Shown here piece by piece: positions 36,872 to 45,128 of a stretch of DNA of 64,000 nt. Source of the DNA: Streptomyces akebiae (lineage in GTDB: Bacteria > Actinomycetota > Actinomycetes > Streptomycetales > Streptomycetaceae); assembly GCF_019599145.1 (NCBI RefSeq), contig NZ_CP080647.1, positions 7,626,001 to 7,690,000 on the forward strand, in the 5' to 3' direction. A program made the position numbers and the translations under genes. The notes below the pieces were generated by a model. The model worked only from the letters and a program-made list of their open reading frames with translations. It had not been told where the DNA came from and searched no databases. The first letter of the stretch is position 1. The number at the start of each line of letters is the position of its first letter.

Positions 36872-38386
36872 TCACTGCGAGCCGCGGAACTCCGGTCCCT
36901 CCACGATCAGTCCCGCCACCAGCGCGCCCGACATCCCGGCGTGCGGAAGACCGCCGCCGGGGTGGGACCAGCCGCCGACGGTGAACAGGCCCGGCACAGC
37001 GGTGGTGTTGGACGGGTGCAGCCATCGCCCGTCCGCCGCGGCGAGCGCCGGGGCCGGGACCGCGCCGCCCTCCGCACCCGTCGTCCGCGCGATGTCGGCC
37101 GGGGTGCGCACCTCGCTCCACAGAAGACGCTCGCGCAGGCCGGGCACGGCGCGCTCGGCGGCGTCGATCAACTGCTCCGCCCGCAGATCGAACACCTCCG
37201 ACTCCGCCCGACTCCAGTCGGGCTCGGCGGGGACCGCGCAGGTGATCGTGACCGCCTCATGGTCGGCGTCCGGGACCAGTCCCGGATCGTCCGGCCGCAG
37301 CACCGTCATCGTGGGCCGGGCGACCATTCCATGTGACGGACCGAACAGGAGCTCCAACTCGGCGTCACGGTCCTCCGCGTGCACCACCGTCCGGTGCGCC
37401 GCGCCCTGCGGACGGCCCCCGCGCAGCGCCAGCAGCACGGTCAGCCGGCTCGTCGTCGCGCGCTGGGCCGGTACCTCGCCGGCACTCCGCACGACCGACC
37501 GCCGCGCCAGGCGGCTCAGCACCTCGGGCGCGACCCCGGCGACCACGAAGTCGGCCCCGGCCACCGCGCCGTCCGCCAGCTCCACCCCGGCCGCCCGGCC
37601 GTCCTTCTCGACGATCCCGGTGACCTCGGCACCGAAGACGAACTCGACCCTGCGGGCCAGGCACCGCTCGTACAGTGCCCGCGCCAACTCCCGTACGCCG
37701 CCCCGGACGTACCAGGTCCCGAAGGCGTGATCCAGGTAGGGCAGGACCGCAGCGCTCGCCGGGACGCTCCTCGGGTCCAGGCCGTACGCGAGGGCGTGGC
37801 TCTCCAGCAGGGCCGTCAGCCGAGGGTCGCGCAGCTCCCACGCGCCGACCTCCGCGAGGGTGGCGGCGCGGCGGGTGCGCAGCAGGCGCTTGTGGGGGAC
37901 CGAGGGGTACGGCTCGCGCTCGGCGAGGACCTTCCAGTCGGACCACAGCGGCTCCTCCAGGAGGGGGCGCCGGGTGCGGTCCCAGGCTTCGCGGGCCCGC
38001 ACCAGGAAATCGCCCCAGCGGTCGCCGGCGCCCGCGCCGAGCGTGGAGTTCAGCGCGGCGACCACGCCCGCGCGTGAGGCGTTCGGCAGCAGGAGGTCGG
38101 TGCCGTCCGCGAAGACGTGCCGGGCCGCCGGGTCGACCTGGACCAGGTCGACGCACTTCTCCAGCGGTTCCTTGCCGGTCTTGAGGAACAGATCGCGGTG
38201 GACGGCGGGGAGCGGCAGCAGCCCCGGTCCCGTGTCGAACGCGAAGCCGTCGCGCTCGAAGCGGCCCACGGCTCCGCCGTAGGTCGTCGTGCTCTCGTGC
38301 ACCACGACGCGGTGGCCCGCGACGGCCAGCCGGGCGGCGGCTGCCATCGCGCCGAGGCCGGCGCCGATCACCACAATCCTTGCCAT
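36872..38386 (-). CDS. CrtI/phytoene-desaturase-like FAD oxidoreductase
   Basis: A 504-residue flavoprotein. It opens with MARIVVIGAGLGAMAAAARLAVAGH and has GFAFDTGPGLLPLPAVHRDLF, the substrate-gate segment of CrtI-type desaturases, and the C-terminal signature TVGGWSHPGGGLPHAGMSGALVAGLI. The family desaturates or isomerises carotenoids, but no crtE, crtB or crtY gene is nearby, so a carotenoid role is unproven. ATG 38386 has AAGG 9 nt upstream; ATG 38416 is an in-frame alternative. It is convergent with the prion-like-tail gene. A MacR-box-like sequence lies 223 bp upstream. Confidence 0.82.
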   Translation of the reverse strand: MARIVVIGAGLGAMAAAARLAVAGHRVVVHESTTTYGGAVGRFERDGFAFDTGPGLLPLPAVHRDLFLKTGKEPLEKCVDLVQVDPAARHVFADGTDLLLPNASRAGVVAALNSTLGAGAGDRWGDFLVRAREAWDRTRRPLLEEPLWSDWKVLAEREPYPSVPHKRLLRTRRAATLAEVGAWELRDPRLTALLESHALAYGLDPRSVPASAAVLPYLDHAFGTWYVRGGVRELARALYERCLARRVEFVFGAEVTGIVEKDGRAAGVELADGAVAGADFVVAGVAPEVLSRLARRSVVRSAGEVPAQRATTSRLTVLLALRGGRPQGAAHRTVVHAEDRDAELELLFGPSHGMVARPTMTVLRPDDPGLVPDADHEAVTITCAVPAEPDWSRAESEVFDLRAEQLIDAAERAVPGLRERLLWSEVRTPADIARTTGAEGGAVPAPALAAADGRWLHPSNTTAVPGLFTVGGWSHPGGGLPHAGMSGALVAGLIVEGPEFRGSQ

Positions 38387-38493
38387 GTCAGCGACCTTAT
38401 CGGCCGCCGCTGACATTCCTTGTTCGCGGTCGAGCTCGGGGGGTCCGGTCCGTCGGGGTCGGTCCGGCGGGCGCGGGAGCGTCGTGGCGTGCC

Positions 38494-38513
38494 GCGCGGT
38501 TCCCCGCGCCCCT
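38494..38513. repeat. Single arm of the GTTCCCCGCGCCCCT repeat family
   Basis: GCGCGGTTCCCCGCGCCCCT matches the left arm of the compound repeat at 19437-19456 in 18 of 20 positions. No long inverted partner lies within 150 bp. It is in the 507-bp gap 38387-38893, which carries no credible gene but holds this repeat, a MacR-like box and a G-tract repeat. Confidence 0.65.
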
Positions 38514-38608
38514 GGGTGGCGGGCTGCGCCGACGACCCGGGGAGTACGAGCGCGGGCGCGATCGTCACCAGTCGGCAACAGCGCGGTCTGGGCCTGAGTG
38601 CGCAGTGC

Positions 38609-38624
38609 TGAGTACGCGTACCCA
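38609..38624. promoter_or_regulatory. MacR-box-like palindrome
   Basis: TGAGTACGCGTACCCA differs at one position from the MacR box TGAGTACNNGTACTCA (recalled). A second half-site, TGAGTACGCGCAC, starts 26 bp later (38635). It could serve the CrtI-like gene, which starts at 38386 and reads away from it. Confidence 0.45.
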
Positions 38625-38788
38625 GTCGTGGAGATGAGTACGCGCACGGATGGGTCGCGACCTGCGGAAACGGAAGAGTGGAGGCACGGGAAGGGGCACG
38701 GCTCCGGCACCGCCGACACGGGGCGGCGGAACGGCACTCGCGCTCCTACCGCTCCTTCCGTCGACGCGAGTCGACGGGAGCGAGGCAC

Positions 38789-38820
38789 GGGGGAGTACGG
38801 GGGAGTACGGGGGAACGGGG
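38789..38820 (+). repeat. Four-G-tract tandem repeat (G-quadruplex candidate)
   Basis: Three GGGGG tracts separated by AGTAC, then AAC and a GGGG tract: a perfect G4 pattern with loops of 3-5 nt. It is 74-105 bp beyond the tetR stop codon. Confidence 0.6.
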
Positions 38821-38893
38821 AAGCGCCGGTTCGAGGTGGCCCGCGGGGGACGCGGCCAGTTCGGACCGGCGCTCTCGTTTCCGCCCCGGCAGG

Positions 38894-39526
38894 TCAGCCG
38901 TGTCCGCCGACTCGGCCCTGCAGCAGCCTGGACAGCGCCGCGTGGACATCGTCCAGGGAGCGTTCCGGCTGGAAGGCCTTCCAGTCCAGCGCGGCCACCA
39001 GGACCATGCCGACCAGGGCCGACGCCGTCAGGCCGACATCGATCTCGTCGCTCAGCTCGCCTCGCTCGACACCCTCGCGGAGCACCCCCTCGACGACGGC
39101 GACCACCTCCTGCCGCACGACCATGAGCGTGGACTGCCAGGCCCGGTTGGTGCGCCACAGCTCGGCCACGTACAGCTGGGTGAAGGACGGGTAGCGGTCG
39201 ATGAAGACGAGCCCGGCCCGGACCATCGCGTCCAGGGAGTCGACCCTGCTGCCGCCGTCCTTCGCGGTCCGCTCGGCCGCCTCGCGGAGGGAGGCGGTGA
39301 GCAGTCCCACGCCGTGCCGCAGCAGCTCCTCGAAGAGGACCGACTTGCTGGCGAAGTTGTAGTAGACGGTGCCCTTGGCGACTCCGGCGCGTTCGGCGAT
39401 CTCGTCCACCGTGGTGGCGGAGAACCCCTGTTCCGCGATGAGGGTGACGGCCGCTTCGTAGAGTTTCTGCCGGGTCGCCTCGCGGCGGCCCCCGCCTGCG
39501 CCGCCGGGGGCGTTGCTGCTTTCCAT
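38894..39526 (-). CDS. TetR-family transcriptional regulator
   Basis: A 210-residue repressor. The N-terminal HTH is KLYEAAVTLIAEQGFSATTV, DEIAERAGVAKGTVYYNFAS, KSVLFEELL; the all-helical ligand-binding domain follows. ATG 39526 is used; an upstream GTG (39541) is possible. It lies 53 bp after the YhgE-type gene on the same strand, so it is probably the third gene of the ABC/YhgE unit. The palindrome in front of the ABC gene (42589-42602) is its likely operator. Confidence 0.9.
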   Translation of the reverse strand: MESSNAPGGAGGGRREATRQKLYEAAVTLIAEQGFSATTVDEIAERAGVAKGTVYYNFASKSVLFEELLRHGVGLLTASLREAAERTAKDGGSRVDSLDAMVRAGLVFIDRYPSFTQLYVAELWRTNRAWQSTLMVVRQEVVAVVEGVLREGVERGELSDEIDVGLTASALVGMVLVAALDWKAFQPERSLDDVHAALSRLLQGRVGGHG

Positions 39527-39579
39527 GGCCCTGATTGTCACAGGAACCGCGCCGTGGGCGGGAACCGCTCCCCGCGCGG

Positions 39580-41664
39580 TCACAGACTCAACTCCGGGTG
39601 CAGCCGGTCCAGCGTCCACACCTGTTTGCGGCGAGCCGACAGGGCGGTCAGCGCGAGGGCGCCCACCGTGAACGCCACCAGCACCGCGCACGCCTGCCAC
39701 ACCGGGCCCAGACCGCCGCCCGTGATCAGCCGCCTGAGGGCGTCGACGACATGGCTCATCGGCAGGAAGGGGTGGACCGCGTTGAAGAAGTCCGGGCTGG
39801 TCTGCACGGGATACGTGCCGCCCGCGGACGTCAACTGGAGCATCAGGAAGGCGAGGACGAGGATCCGGCCCGCCGCCCCGAAGCGCGCGTTGAGCCACTG
39901 CACGATCGCCGCGAAGCACGCCGTCACCAGGAACAGGAAGCCCACCGTCCCGGCCGCCCGCGCCATCTGCAGGCCGACCGCCCAGTGCAGCACCGCCATC
40001 AGCGCGACCGTCTGCAGCACGCCCAAGGCGGCCACCGGCAGCCAGCCCGCCAGCGCGATCCGCCACGCCGAGGCACCCGCCGCGAGGGCCCGCCGGTTGA
40101 GCGGCTGGATCAGCATGTACGCCACCATCGCGCCCACCCACAGGGACAGCGGGATGAAGTACGGGGCGAACCCGGTGCCGTAGTTGGGCGCCTTGTGCAG
40201 GTCCCTGCTGGCCAACTGCACCGGATCGGCCATCACTTCGGTGCGCTCGTCGCGATCCTGCTCGTCGTAGTCGGGGATCCGCTCGGCCCCGTCGTGCAGA
40301 CCGCCCGCGAGCTTCCCGGAGCCGTCGGCCAGCTTGTACATGCCGCCCTTGAGGTCGACCGCGCCCGTCTTCAGGGCACCGACGCCGGTGTCGAGGTCCT
40401 CCGCGCCGGACTTGGCCGTCCCGAGGCCGGTGTGCAGGGCCCTGGCCCCCTTGGCGACCTGCGCGGCGCCCTTGTCGAGCGCGTCGACCTTGGCGACGGC
40501 GTCGTCGAGGTCGGTGGAGAGGGTGGGCGCCGCCTTCGCGAGGGCGCGGGCCTGCTTCTCCAGGGTCTGAAGATCCTTGTCGAAGGCCTTCATGTCCCCG
40601 TCGTAGTTCTTCACCACGGTGTTGACGTCCTCGGCGAGCACGGCCGCCTGAGCCGCCGCGTCCTTCGCCTTCTTCAGGTCCGCGCAGGCCGCGTCCGGCA
40701 GGACGGCTTCCTCGCAGCGGCGCCGGTGGACGTCGTCGAGGGTGTCGGAGGCGGTACGGGTGCCGGTCGCGGCGGCCGGTGCCGTCCTGACGAACGCGTC
40801 GAGGTGATCACGGATCGTGGCCGCCGAGTCGGCGACCAGGGTGGCGGTGTCGGCGATGGTGTCGCCGTTCTCCTTCAGGAAGGGCCGCACCTGGTCCGCC
40901 GCGGCACCGACCTTGTCGGCGAGCTTCCCGGTGCCGTCCGCGACCTGCCGGGCCCCGTCCTCGAGGTCGCCCGCTCCCTCGTCCAGGTCATTCAGCCCGT
41001 CGGACAGGTCCCCGCTGCCCTCCTTGGCCTTCCGCAGCCCGTCCGCGAGATCCTTGGAGCCCTGCTCCGCCTTGTCGATACCGCCCTTGAGGTCGTCGGC
41101 GCCGTCCGCGGCCTCCTCGGTCTTCCCGTGGATGTCCGAGAACGAGATGAAGATCCGGTCCAGGAACGACCGCGACGCCTTCGTCGACGCAGCCGTCCGC
41201 ACCTCCGAGAACACCGTCCGCGAGATCTGCCCGACGATGTAGTTGTTCGCGTCGTTCGTCCGCACCTGGAGGGCGCCCGTCTCCGGCACGTCCCCCGAAC
41301 TGGACGCGATGCGCTCGCTGAAGTCCTCCGGCATGGTCAGCGACAGGTAGTACGTACCGTCCTCGACGCCCGCGCGGGCCTCGGCGGCGCTCACCCGGTG
41401 CCACTCGAAGGTGTCGCTGTCCCGCAGCCCCTTCGCGATGTCGTCGCCGGCCGTCAGTCTCTCCTTGCCGACCGACGCCCCCCGGTCGTCGTTCACCAGC
41501 GCCACGGGGATGCGGTCCAGCCGGCCGTACGGGTCCCAGAAGGACCACAGGTACAGGGCGCCGTACAGCAGCGGCAGCAGCAGGAGCGAGACCAGCGCGG
41601 CGCGCGGCAGCTTCCCCCGGCCGAACCGCCTGAGCTCAAGCGCGGCCAGTCGCGGCGAGCGCAT
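39580..41664 (-). CDS. YhgE/Pip-type ABC-2 membrane protein
   Basis: A 694-residue membrane protein. One N-terminal span (LVSLLLLPLLYGALYLWSFW) leads into a long extracytoplasmic helical domain (about 60-440) with many heptad-like LADG/LKTG repeats, the coiled coil of the YhgE/Pip/EsaA family. About five C-terminal spans follow from residue 495 (ABC-2 permease type: PYFIPLSLWVGAMVAYMLIQ onward). The family exports lipids, toxins or proteins; in phage biology Pip is a receptor. ATG 41664 has GGAG upstream and lies 29 bp inside the ABC gene, giving coupled translation. Its ATPase partner is encoded just upstream. Confidence 0.88.
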   Translation of the reverse strand: MRSPRLAALELRRFGRGKLPRAALVSLLLLPLLYGALYLWSFWDPYGRLDRIPVALVNDDRGASVGKERLTAGDDIAKGLRDSDTFEWHRVSAAEARAGVEDGTYYLSLTMPEDFSERIASSSGDVPETGALQVRTNDANNYIVGQISRTVFSEVRTAASTKASRSFLDRIFISFSDIHGKTEEAADGADDLKGGIDKAEQGSKDLADGLRKAKEGSGDLSDGLNDLDEGAGDLEDGARQVADGTGKLADKVGAAADQVRPFLKENGDTIADTATLVADSAATIRDHLDAFVRTAPAAATGTRTASDTLDDVHRRRCEEAVLPDAACADLKKAKDAAAQAAVLAEDVNTVVKNYDGDMKAFDKDLQTLEKQARALAKAAPTLSTDLDDAVAKVDALDKGAAQVAKGARALHTGLGTAKSGAEDLDTGVGALKTGAVDLKGGMYKLADGSGKLAGGLHDGAERIPDYDEQDRDERTEVMADPVQLASRDLHKAPNYGTGFAPYFIPLSLWVGAMVAYMLIQPLNRRALAAGASAWRIALAGWLPVAALGVLQTVALMAVLHWAVGLQMARAAGTVGFLFLVTACFAAIVQWLNARFGAAGRILVLAFLMLQLTSAGGTYPVQTSPDFFNAVHPFLPMSHVVDALRRLITGGGLGPVWQACAVLVAFTVGALALTALSARRKQVWTLDRLHPELSL

Positions 41665-42559
41665 CTGCCGTCTCCTTGTCGTCGTCGTGGTTCTCGTCGT
41701 CGTGGTTGTCGTGTTTGTCGTGTTTGTCGTGGTCGGAGCTGTCGGCGTCGCCGTTCTCGGCGTCGGAGCTCTCGTCGTCCTGGTTCTCTTGGTCGGAGTT
41801 GTCGTGGTCGGACTTCTCGTCGCTCTTCGGTTCACGGGCCCCCGTCGTCACCACGACCGCCCCCTCCGGGGCCTCGCTGCACACCGCCACGACCGTGATC
41901 CCGGACTCGGTGAGGGATGTCAACAGGGCCCACATCGCCGTCCGTTCGGCGTCGGAGAGCTTCAGGTCGGTGTCGTCGACGCCCAGCAGTCGGGGCCGGG
42001 CGACGAGGGCGAGGGCGACCGACAGCCGCAGGGCCTCCATCCGGTCGAGGTCGCGTACGGCCGTCCGCGAGCCCTTGGGCAGCGCCTCGCGGTCGAGCCC
42101 GGCGGCGGTCGCGGCGGCCTCGATCCGGTCCCTCGTCTCGGCGGCACGCTCGGCCCGGGGGCGCAGCAGCCCGCGCAGGGTGCCGTCGAACCGCCGCTGC
42201 AGCAGCGCCCGTTCACGCAGGTGCTCCTCGACGGTCAGGGCCGGGTCGAGGTCCGTCACGCCGGGGACATGGGCGAGGGCGCTGATGCGGCGCACGGCCG
42301 CCATCCGTTTCGGCAGCCGTAGGGAGCCGACCGTGGCACGGCCCTCGCTCGGCTTCATACGGCCGGTCAGCGCGAGCAGCAGAGAGGTCCGGCCCGACCC
42401 GGACGGCCCCGCGATCGCGACCAGCGAGCCGGCCTCCGCGTCGAACCCGACGCCCCGGAAGGCCCAGCCGCGCGGACCTCTGAGCCCGAACTCCTCCGCG
42501 CCGACGGCGGCACCGTGGGCCGTCCCCCGCCCGGTGTCCGCCTCCCCTGCCTCAGCCAT
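41636..42559 (-). CDS. ABC transporter ATP-binding-like protein with degenerate motifs and His/Asp tail
   Basis: A 307-residue protein with an ABC ATPase core (about 25-235). Walker A reads GPSGSGRTS with Arg57 in place of the essential Lys. The Walker B region is RPRLLGVDDTD with Asp at the catalytic Glu position, and the signature helix (DLDRMEALRLSVALALVARP) lacks a clean LSGGQ. The last 65 residues form an acidic, His-rich tail (SDHDKHDKHDNHDDENHDDD) that may bind divalent metal. It pairs with the overlapping YhgE-type gene. ATP turnover may be weak or absent; regulation of the permease by metal is speculation. Confidence 0.83.
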   Translation of the reverse strand: MAEAGEADTGRGTAHGAAVGAEEFGLRGPRGWAFRGVGFDAEAGSLVAIAGPSGSGRTSLLLALTGRMKPSEGRATVGSLRLPKRMAAVRRISALAHVPGVTDLDPALTVEEHLRERALLQRRFDGTLRGLLRPRAERAAETRDRIEAAATAAGLDREALPKGSRTAVRDLDRMEALRLSVALALVARPRLLGVDDTDLKLSDAERTAMWALLTSLTESGITVVAVCSEAPEGAVVVTTGAREPKSDEKSDHDNSDQENQDDESSDAENGDADSSDHDKHDKHDNHDDENHDDDKETADALAATGRA

Positions 42560-42588
42560 GTTTCCGAAACCCCTCCGGCCATATTTGA

Positions 42589-42602
42589 ACTGACTGGTCA
42601 GT
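42589..42602. promoter_or_regulatory. TetR-type operator palindrome ACTGACTGGTCAGT
   Basis: A perfect 14-bp palindrome (6-bp arms, TG centre) 30 bp upstream of the ABC gene and 134 bp before the divergent HEPN gene. The ABC-YhgE-TetR unit suggests autoregulation through this site. A one-mismatch copy of its core is at 6258-6269. Confidence 0.75.
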
Positions 42603-42735
42603 GCAAAAACTACTCCGAACCTTTGATCGAAGCAAAAGTGCAGGTCAGAACGGATTGTCAGTGGCATACCGCACGATGGGCACATACGGCACCTCGTGTC
42701 AGAGCGTGCCGTCCGCAGACGACAGGAGGTTCGTC

Positions 42736-43275
42736 ATGGCCAGCTACCACGCAGCAGCCGCCAACCGGCGCCGCGCCACCGGCCCTGCCCCCTCACTGAC
42801 CGGCCCGGCGAGCGACGTGCACCCCGTGCTGCGCCGGGCGACGGCCCCGCCCGCCGCCCTCGACCTGCTCGCCCAGGCCCGCTCCGGGCTCGACGAGGCG
42901 TCCGGACTCCGCACGCCGAACGAGCGATACGCCACCGCACACCTCGCCGCCCTGCGCACCGCCGCCGCGGTGCTCGCCGCCCGGGGGCGCCCCGAACCCA
43001 CCCCGAAGCGCCGGGCCAAGATCCGGAGCGCCTGGGAAGTGCTCCCCGAGATAGCGCCCGAACTCGCCGAGTGGAGCGCGCTGTTCGCCTCCGGCGCCGC
43101 CCGCCGGGCACGGGCCGAGGCCGGGATACAGGGCGCGGCGAGCGCGCGCGACGCCGACGACCTCATACGCGACGTGGCGATGTTCCTGCGCCTGGTCGAA
43201 CGGATGCTGGTGCTCCAGCCGGTACTGCCGCAACCCCGGCGGGACGGCGGCCCGGAGGTCCCGGACGCGGGCTGA
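42736..43275 (+). CDS. SAV_6107-type HEPN-domain protein
   Basis: A 179-residue helical protein matching the SAV_6107 HEPN family. After a basic, disordered N-terminus of 30 residues, four to five helices follow. Arg64 and His69 form an R-x4-H motif (ERYATAHLAAL), the catalytic signature of HEPN ribonucleases. AGGAGG precedes ATG 42736. It is divergent from the TetR-controlled ABC operon. No MNT-type nucleotidyltransferase antitoxin is adjacent, so this is not a standard HEPN/MNT toxin pair. Function unknown. Confidence 0.82.
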   Translation: MASYHAAAANRRRATGPAPSLTGPASDVHPVLRRATAPPAALDLLAQARSGLDEASGLRTPNERYATAHLAALRTAAAVLAARGRPEPTPKRRAKIRSAWEVLPEIAPELAEWSALFASGAARRARAEAGIQGAASARDADDLIRDVAMFLRLVERMLVLQPVLPQPRRDGGPEVPDAG

Positions 43276-43407
43276 CCGACCGTCCCGGCGCCGCCCATTA
43301 GGGTTGGGGGCACCAGCACCCTCCGTCACGGCCACCGGCCCGGCGGAGACGCAAGCCCATCGCTCCGCCCGCACACCAGGCGGTGCCGCGCCGAGGAGTC
43401 AACTGCC

Positions 43408-44178
43408 GTGTCGGACCCGATGCGACCCCGCGCCTCTCTCCGTACCGCCGTGGTCTGGGAGGTCCTCCAGGACGCCCTCGACCGCCGGGTGAAGGCGACG
43501 GGGCGCGAGTCGCTCGACGTACTGGACACCGGAGGCGGCAGCGGCCGGTTCGCCGTGCCCGCCGCACGCCTCGGCCACCGCGTCACCGTGGTCGACCCCA
43601 GCCCGAACGCGCTGTTCGCGCTGGAGCGGAGGGCCGCCGAGGCCGGCGTCGCCGACCGTGTCCGGGGCGTCCAGGGCGACGCGCACGGCCTCTTCGACGT
43701 CGTCGAGCGCGGCGGGTACGACGCCGTGCTCTGCCACGGTGTCCTCGAATACGTGGACGACCCCGCCGAGGGCATCGGCAACGCGGTCGCCGCGCTGCGC
43801 TCCGAGGGCGTCCTCAGCCTGCTCGCCGCCGGCCTGGGCGGCGCCGTCCTCGCCCGCGCCCTCGCCGGGCACTTCAAGGAGGCCCGGCAGGCGCTCGACG
43901 ACCCGAACGGACGCTGGGGCGAGGGTGATCCGGTTCCGCACCGCTTCACCGTCGAACAGCTCACCGCGCTCGTCGAGGGCGCGGGCCTCCGGGTCGCCGC
44001 CGTGCACGGCGTCCGGGTCTTCGCCGACCTCGTCCCCGGTGTCCTCGTCGACACCGAGCCCGGCGCCCTGGACGCGCTGCTCAAGCTGGAGGCGGTGGCC
44101 GCAGAGCTGCCCGCCTTCCACTCCGTGGCCACCCAACTTCATGTGCTGGGGGAGACGCGAGGGGCCACCGAGTCCTGA
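43408..44178 (+). CDS. Class I SAM-dependent methyltransferase
   Basis: A 256-residue Rossmann methyltransferase. Motif I is LDVLDTGGGSGRFAVPAARLG, the acidic strand-2 residue is in VTVVDPSPNALFALERRA, and motif IV is YDAVLCHGVLEYVDDPAEGI. The C-terminal region (PHRFTVEQLTALVEGAGLRV, HGVRVFADLVPG) resembles the CmoA/SmtA-like tRNA and small-molecule group. GTG 43408 has GAGGAG about 9 nt upstream. The substrate is unknown. It is 132 bp downstream of the HEPN gene on the same strand. Confidence 0.85.
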   Translation: MSDPMRPRASLRTAVVWEVLQDALDRRVKATGRESLDVLDTGGGSGRFAVPAARLGHRVTVVDPSPNALFALERRAAEAGVADRVRGVQGDAHGLFDVVERGGYDAVLCHGVLEYVDDPAEGIGNAVAALRSEGVLSLLAAGLGGAVLARALAGHFKEARQALDDPNGRWGEGDPVPHRFTVEQLTALVEGAGLRVAAVHGVRVFADLVPGVLVDTEPGALDALLKLEAVAAELPAFHSVATQLHVLGETRGATES

Positions 44179-44466
44179 GCCGTCTCCCGCGACGGACGAG
44201 CATGCCCCGCTGATCAGGGGCTCGGCGGCGGATGGAGTACGCCACAGGCCCCCCGATCGGGCGCTCGGAGCCGTATGATCGAGGGAGACCGTTCCGGCAT
44301 GACGGGCCGTCCGCTGGGGAATTCACACCTCAGCGAGTCGGGGTGCCATGGCGGGTTCCGGTTGGCGAATTGGCGTAGAGGGGCGGGTTTCAAGGGGGCG
44401 ATTCCCTGCCTATCCTGAAGAGGACCCCCCGGGTCGCCCCGGCGACCGCACGATGAGGAGGACTCC

Positions 44467-44868
44467 GTGCCGCTCTCAGAGCACGAGCAGCGCATGCTCG
44501 AGCAGATGGAGCGAGCGCTGTACGCCGAAGATCCCAAGTTCGCGTCAGCGCTTGAGGGAAGCGGGCTGCGTACGTACACCCGGCGGCGGGTCTACCAGGC
44601 GGTCGCGGGCTTTCTGGTGGGTATCGCGCTCCTCATGGCCGGAATGGTCGCACAGCAGATCTGGGTCAGCGTGGTGGGATTCCTCGTCATGCTGGGCTGC
44701 GCCGTGCTCGCCGTAACCGGTTGGCGCAAGGCCCCCAAGCCGGGTGAGCAGCCCGCCGGTGCCGCAGGCTCCGCCGGTGAGCGTCGGCAGACGCGACAGC
44801 GCCGCTCCATGATGGAACGAATCGAACAGCGCTGGCAGCGCCGTCGTGACGAGCAGGGCGGCCACTGA
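44467..44868 (+). CDS. DUF3040 membrane protein
   Basis: A 133-residue protein of the actinobacterial DUF3040 family. The signature N-terminus is MPLSEHEQRMLEQMERALYA, then DPKFASAL; two spans follow at about residues 47-90 (AVAGFLVGIALLMAGMVAQQ; VSVVGFLVMLGCAVLAVTGW), and the tail is basic and Arg/Gln-rich. GTG 44467 has GAGGAGG 5 nt upstream. The family is widespread near the dcw cluster but has no known function. A hairpin terminator follows. Confidence 0.88.
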   Translation: MPLSEHEQRMLEQMERALYAEDPKFASALEGSGLRTYTRRRVYQAVAGFLVGIALLMAGMVAQQIWVSVVGFLVMLGCAVLAVTGWRKAPKPGEQPAGAAGSAGERRQTRQRRSMMERIEQRWQRRRDEQGGH

Positions 44869-44910
44869 GCCCGCCGAACCGCCGACCCGACAGCCACAGC
44901 TGAACACGGA

Positions 44911-44945
44911 CGAAGGGTGACCACCCGAGCGGCGGTCACCCTTCG
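44911..44945 (+). terminator. Terminator after the DUF3040 gene
   Basis: CGAAGGGTGACC (44911-44922) pairs exactly with 44934-44945 (12-bp stem, 11-nt loop), 43 bp after the stop. Confidence 0.85.
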
Positions 44946-44960
44946 AGCATGCCCTCAGGC

Positions 44961-45106
44961 GAGGGCCCGCGCATCACCGTGCGCCCTCCGCGGGGGCCAC
45001 CCTGCATCGTCGTAGGGGCCCTGGGGGCCGCCCCACATCGCCGTACGGCCCTGGGGGGCCGGCCCGCATCGTCGTGCTGCCACTGCCACTGCCACTGCCA
45101 CTGCCA
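44961..45106. repeat. Degenerate ~30-bp tandem repeats followed by a (CTGCCA)5 hexamer repeat
   Basis: About four degenerate units with the core GGGCC-CCC-GCATCGTCGT run from 44961 to 45076; five exact CTGCCA copies follow (45077-45106). The 44869-45184 gap between convergent genes holds these repeats between two terminators and no gene. Confidence 0.6.
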
Positions 45107-45128
45107 CGGCTGCGGCAGCGACAGTCGA

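Noticed and set aside
38597..39194. Plus-strand frame in the gap before tetR
   Set aside because: It overlaps tetR on the other strand, crosses the G-tract repeat and has no ribosome site or conserved-looking segment.
39535..41898. Plus-strand 787-codon frame opposite the YhgE gene
   Set aside because: Long only because of high GC; Arg/Gly/Val-rich with no domain pattern, while the minus strand gives a complete YhgE/Pip protein.
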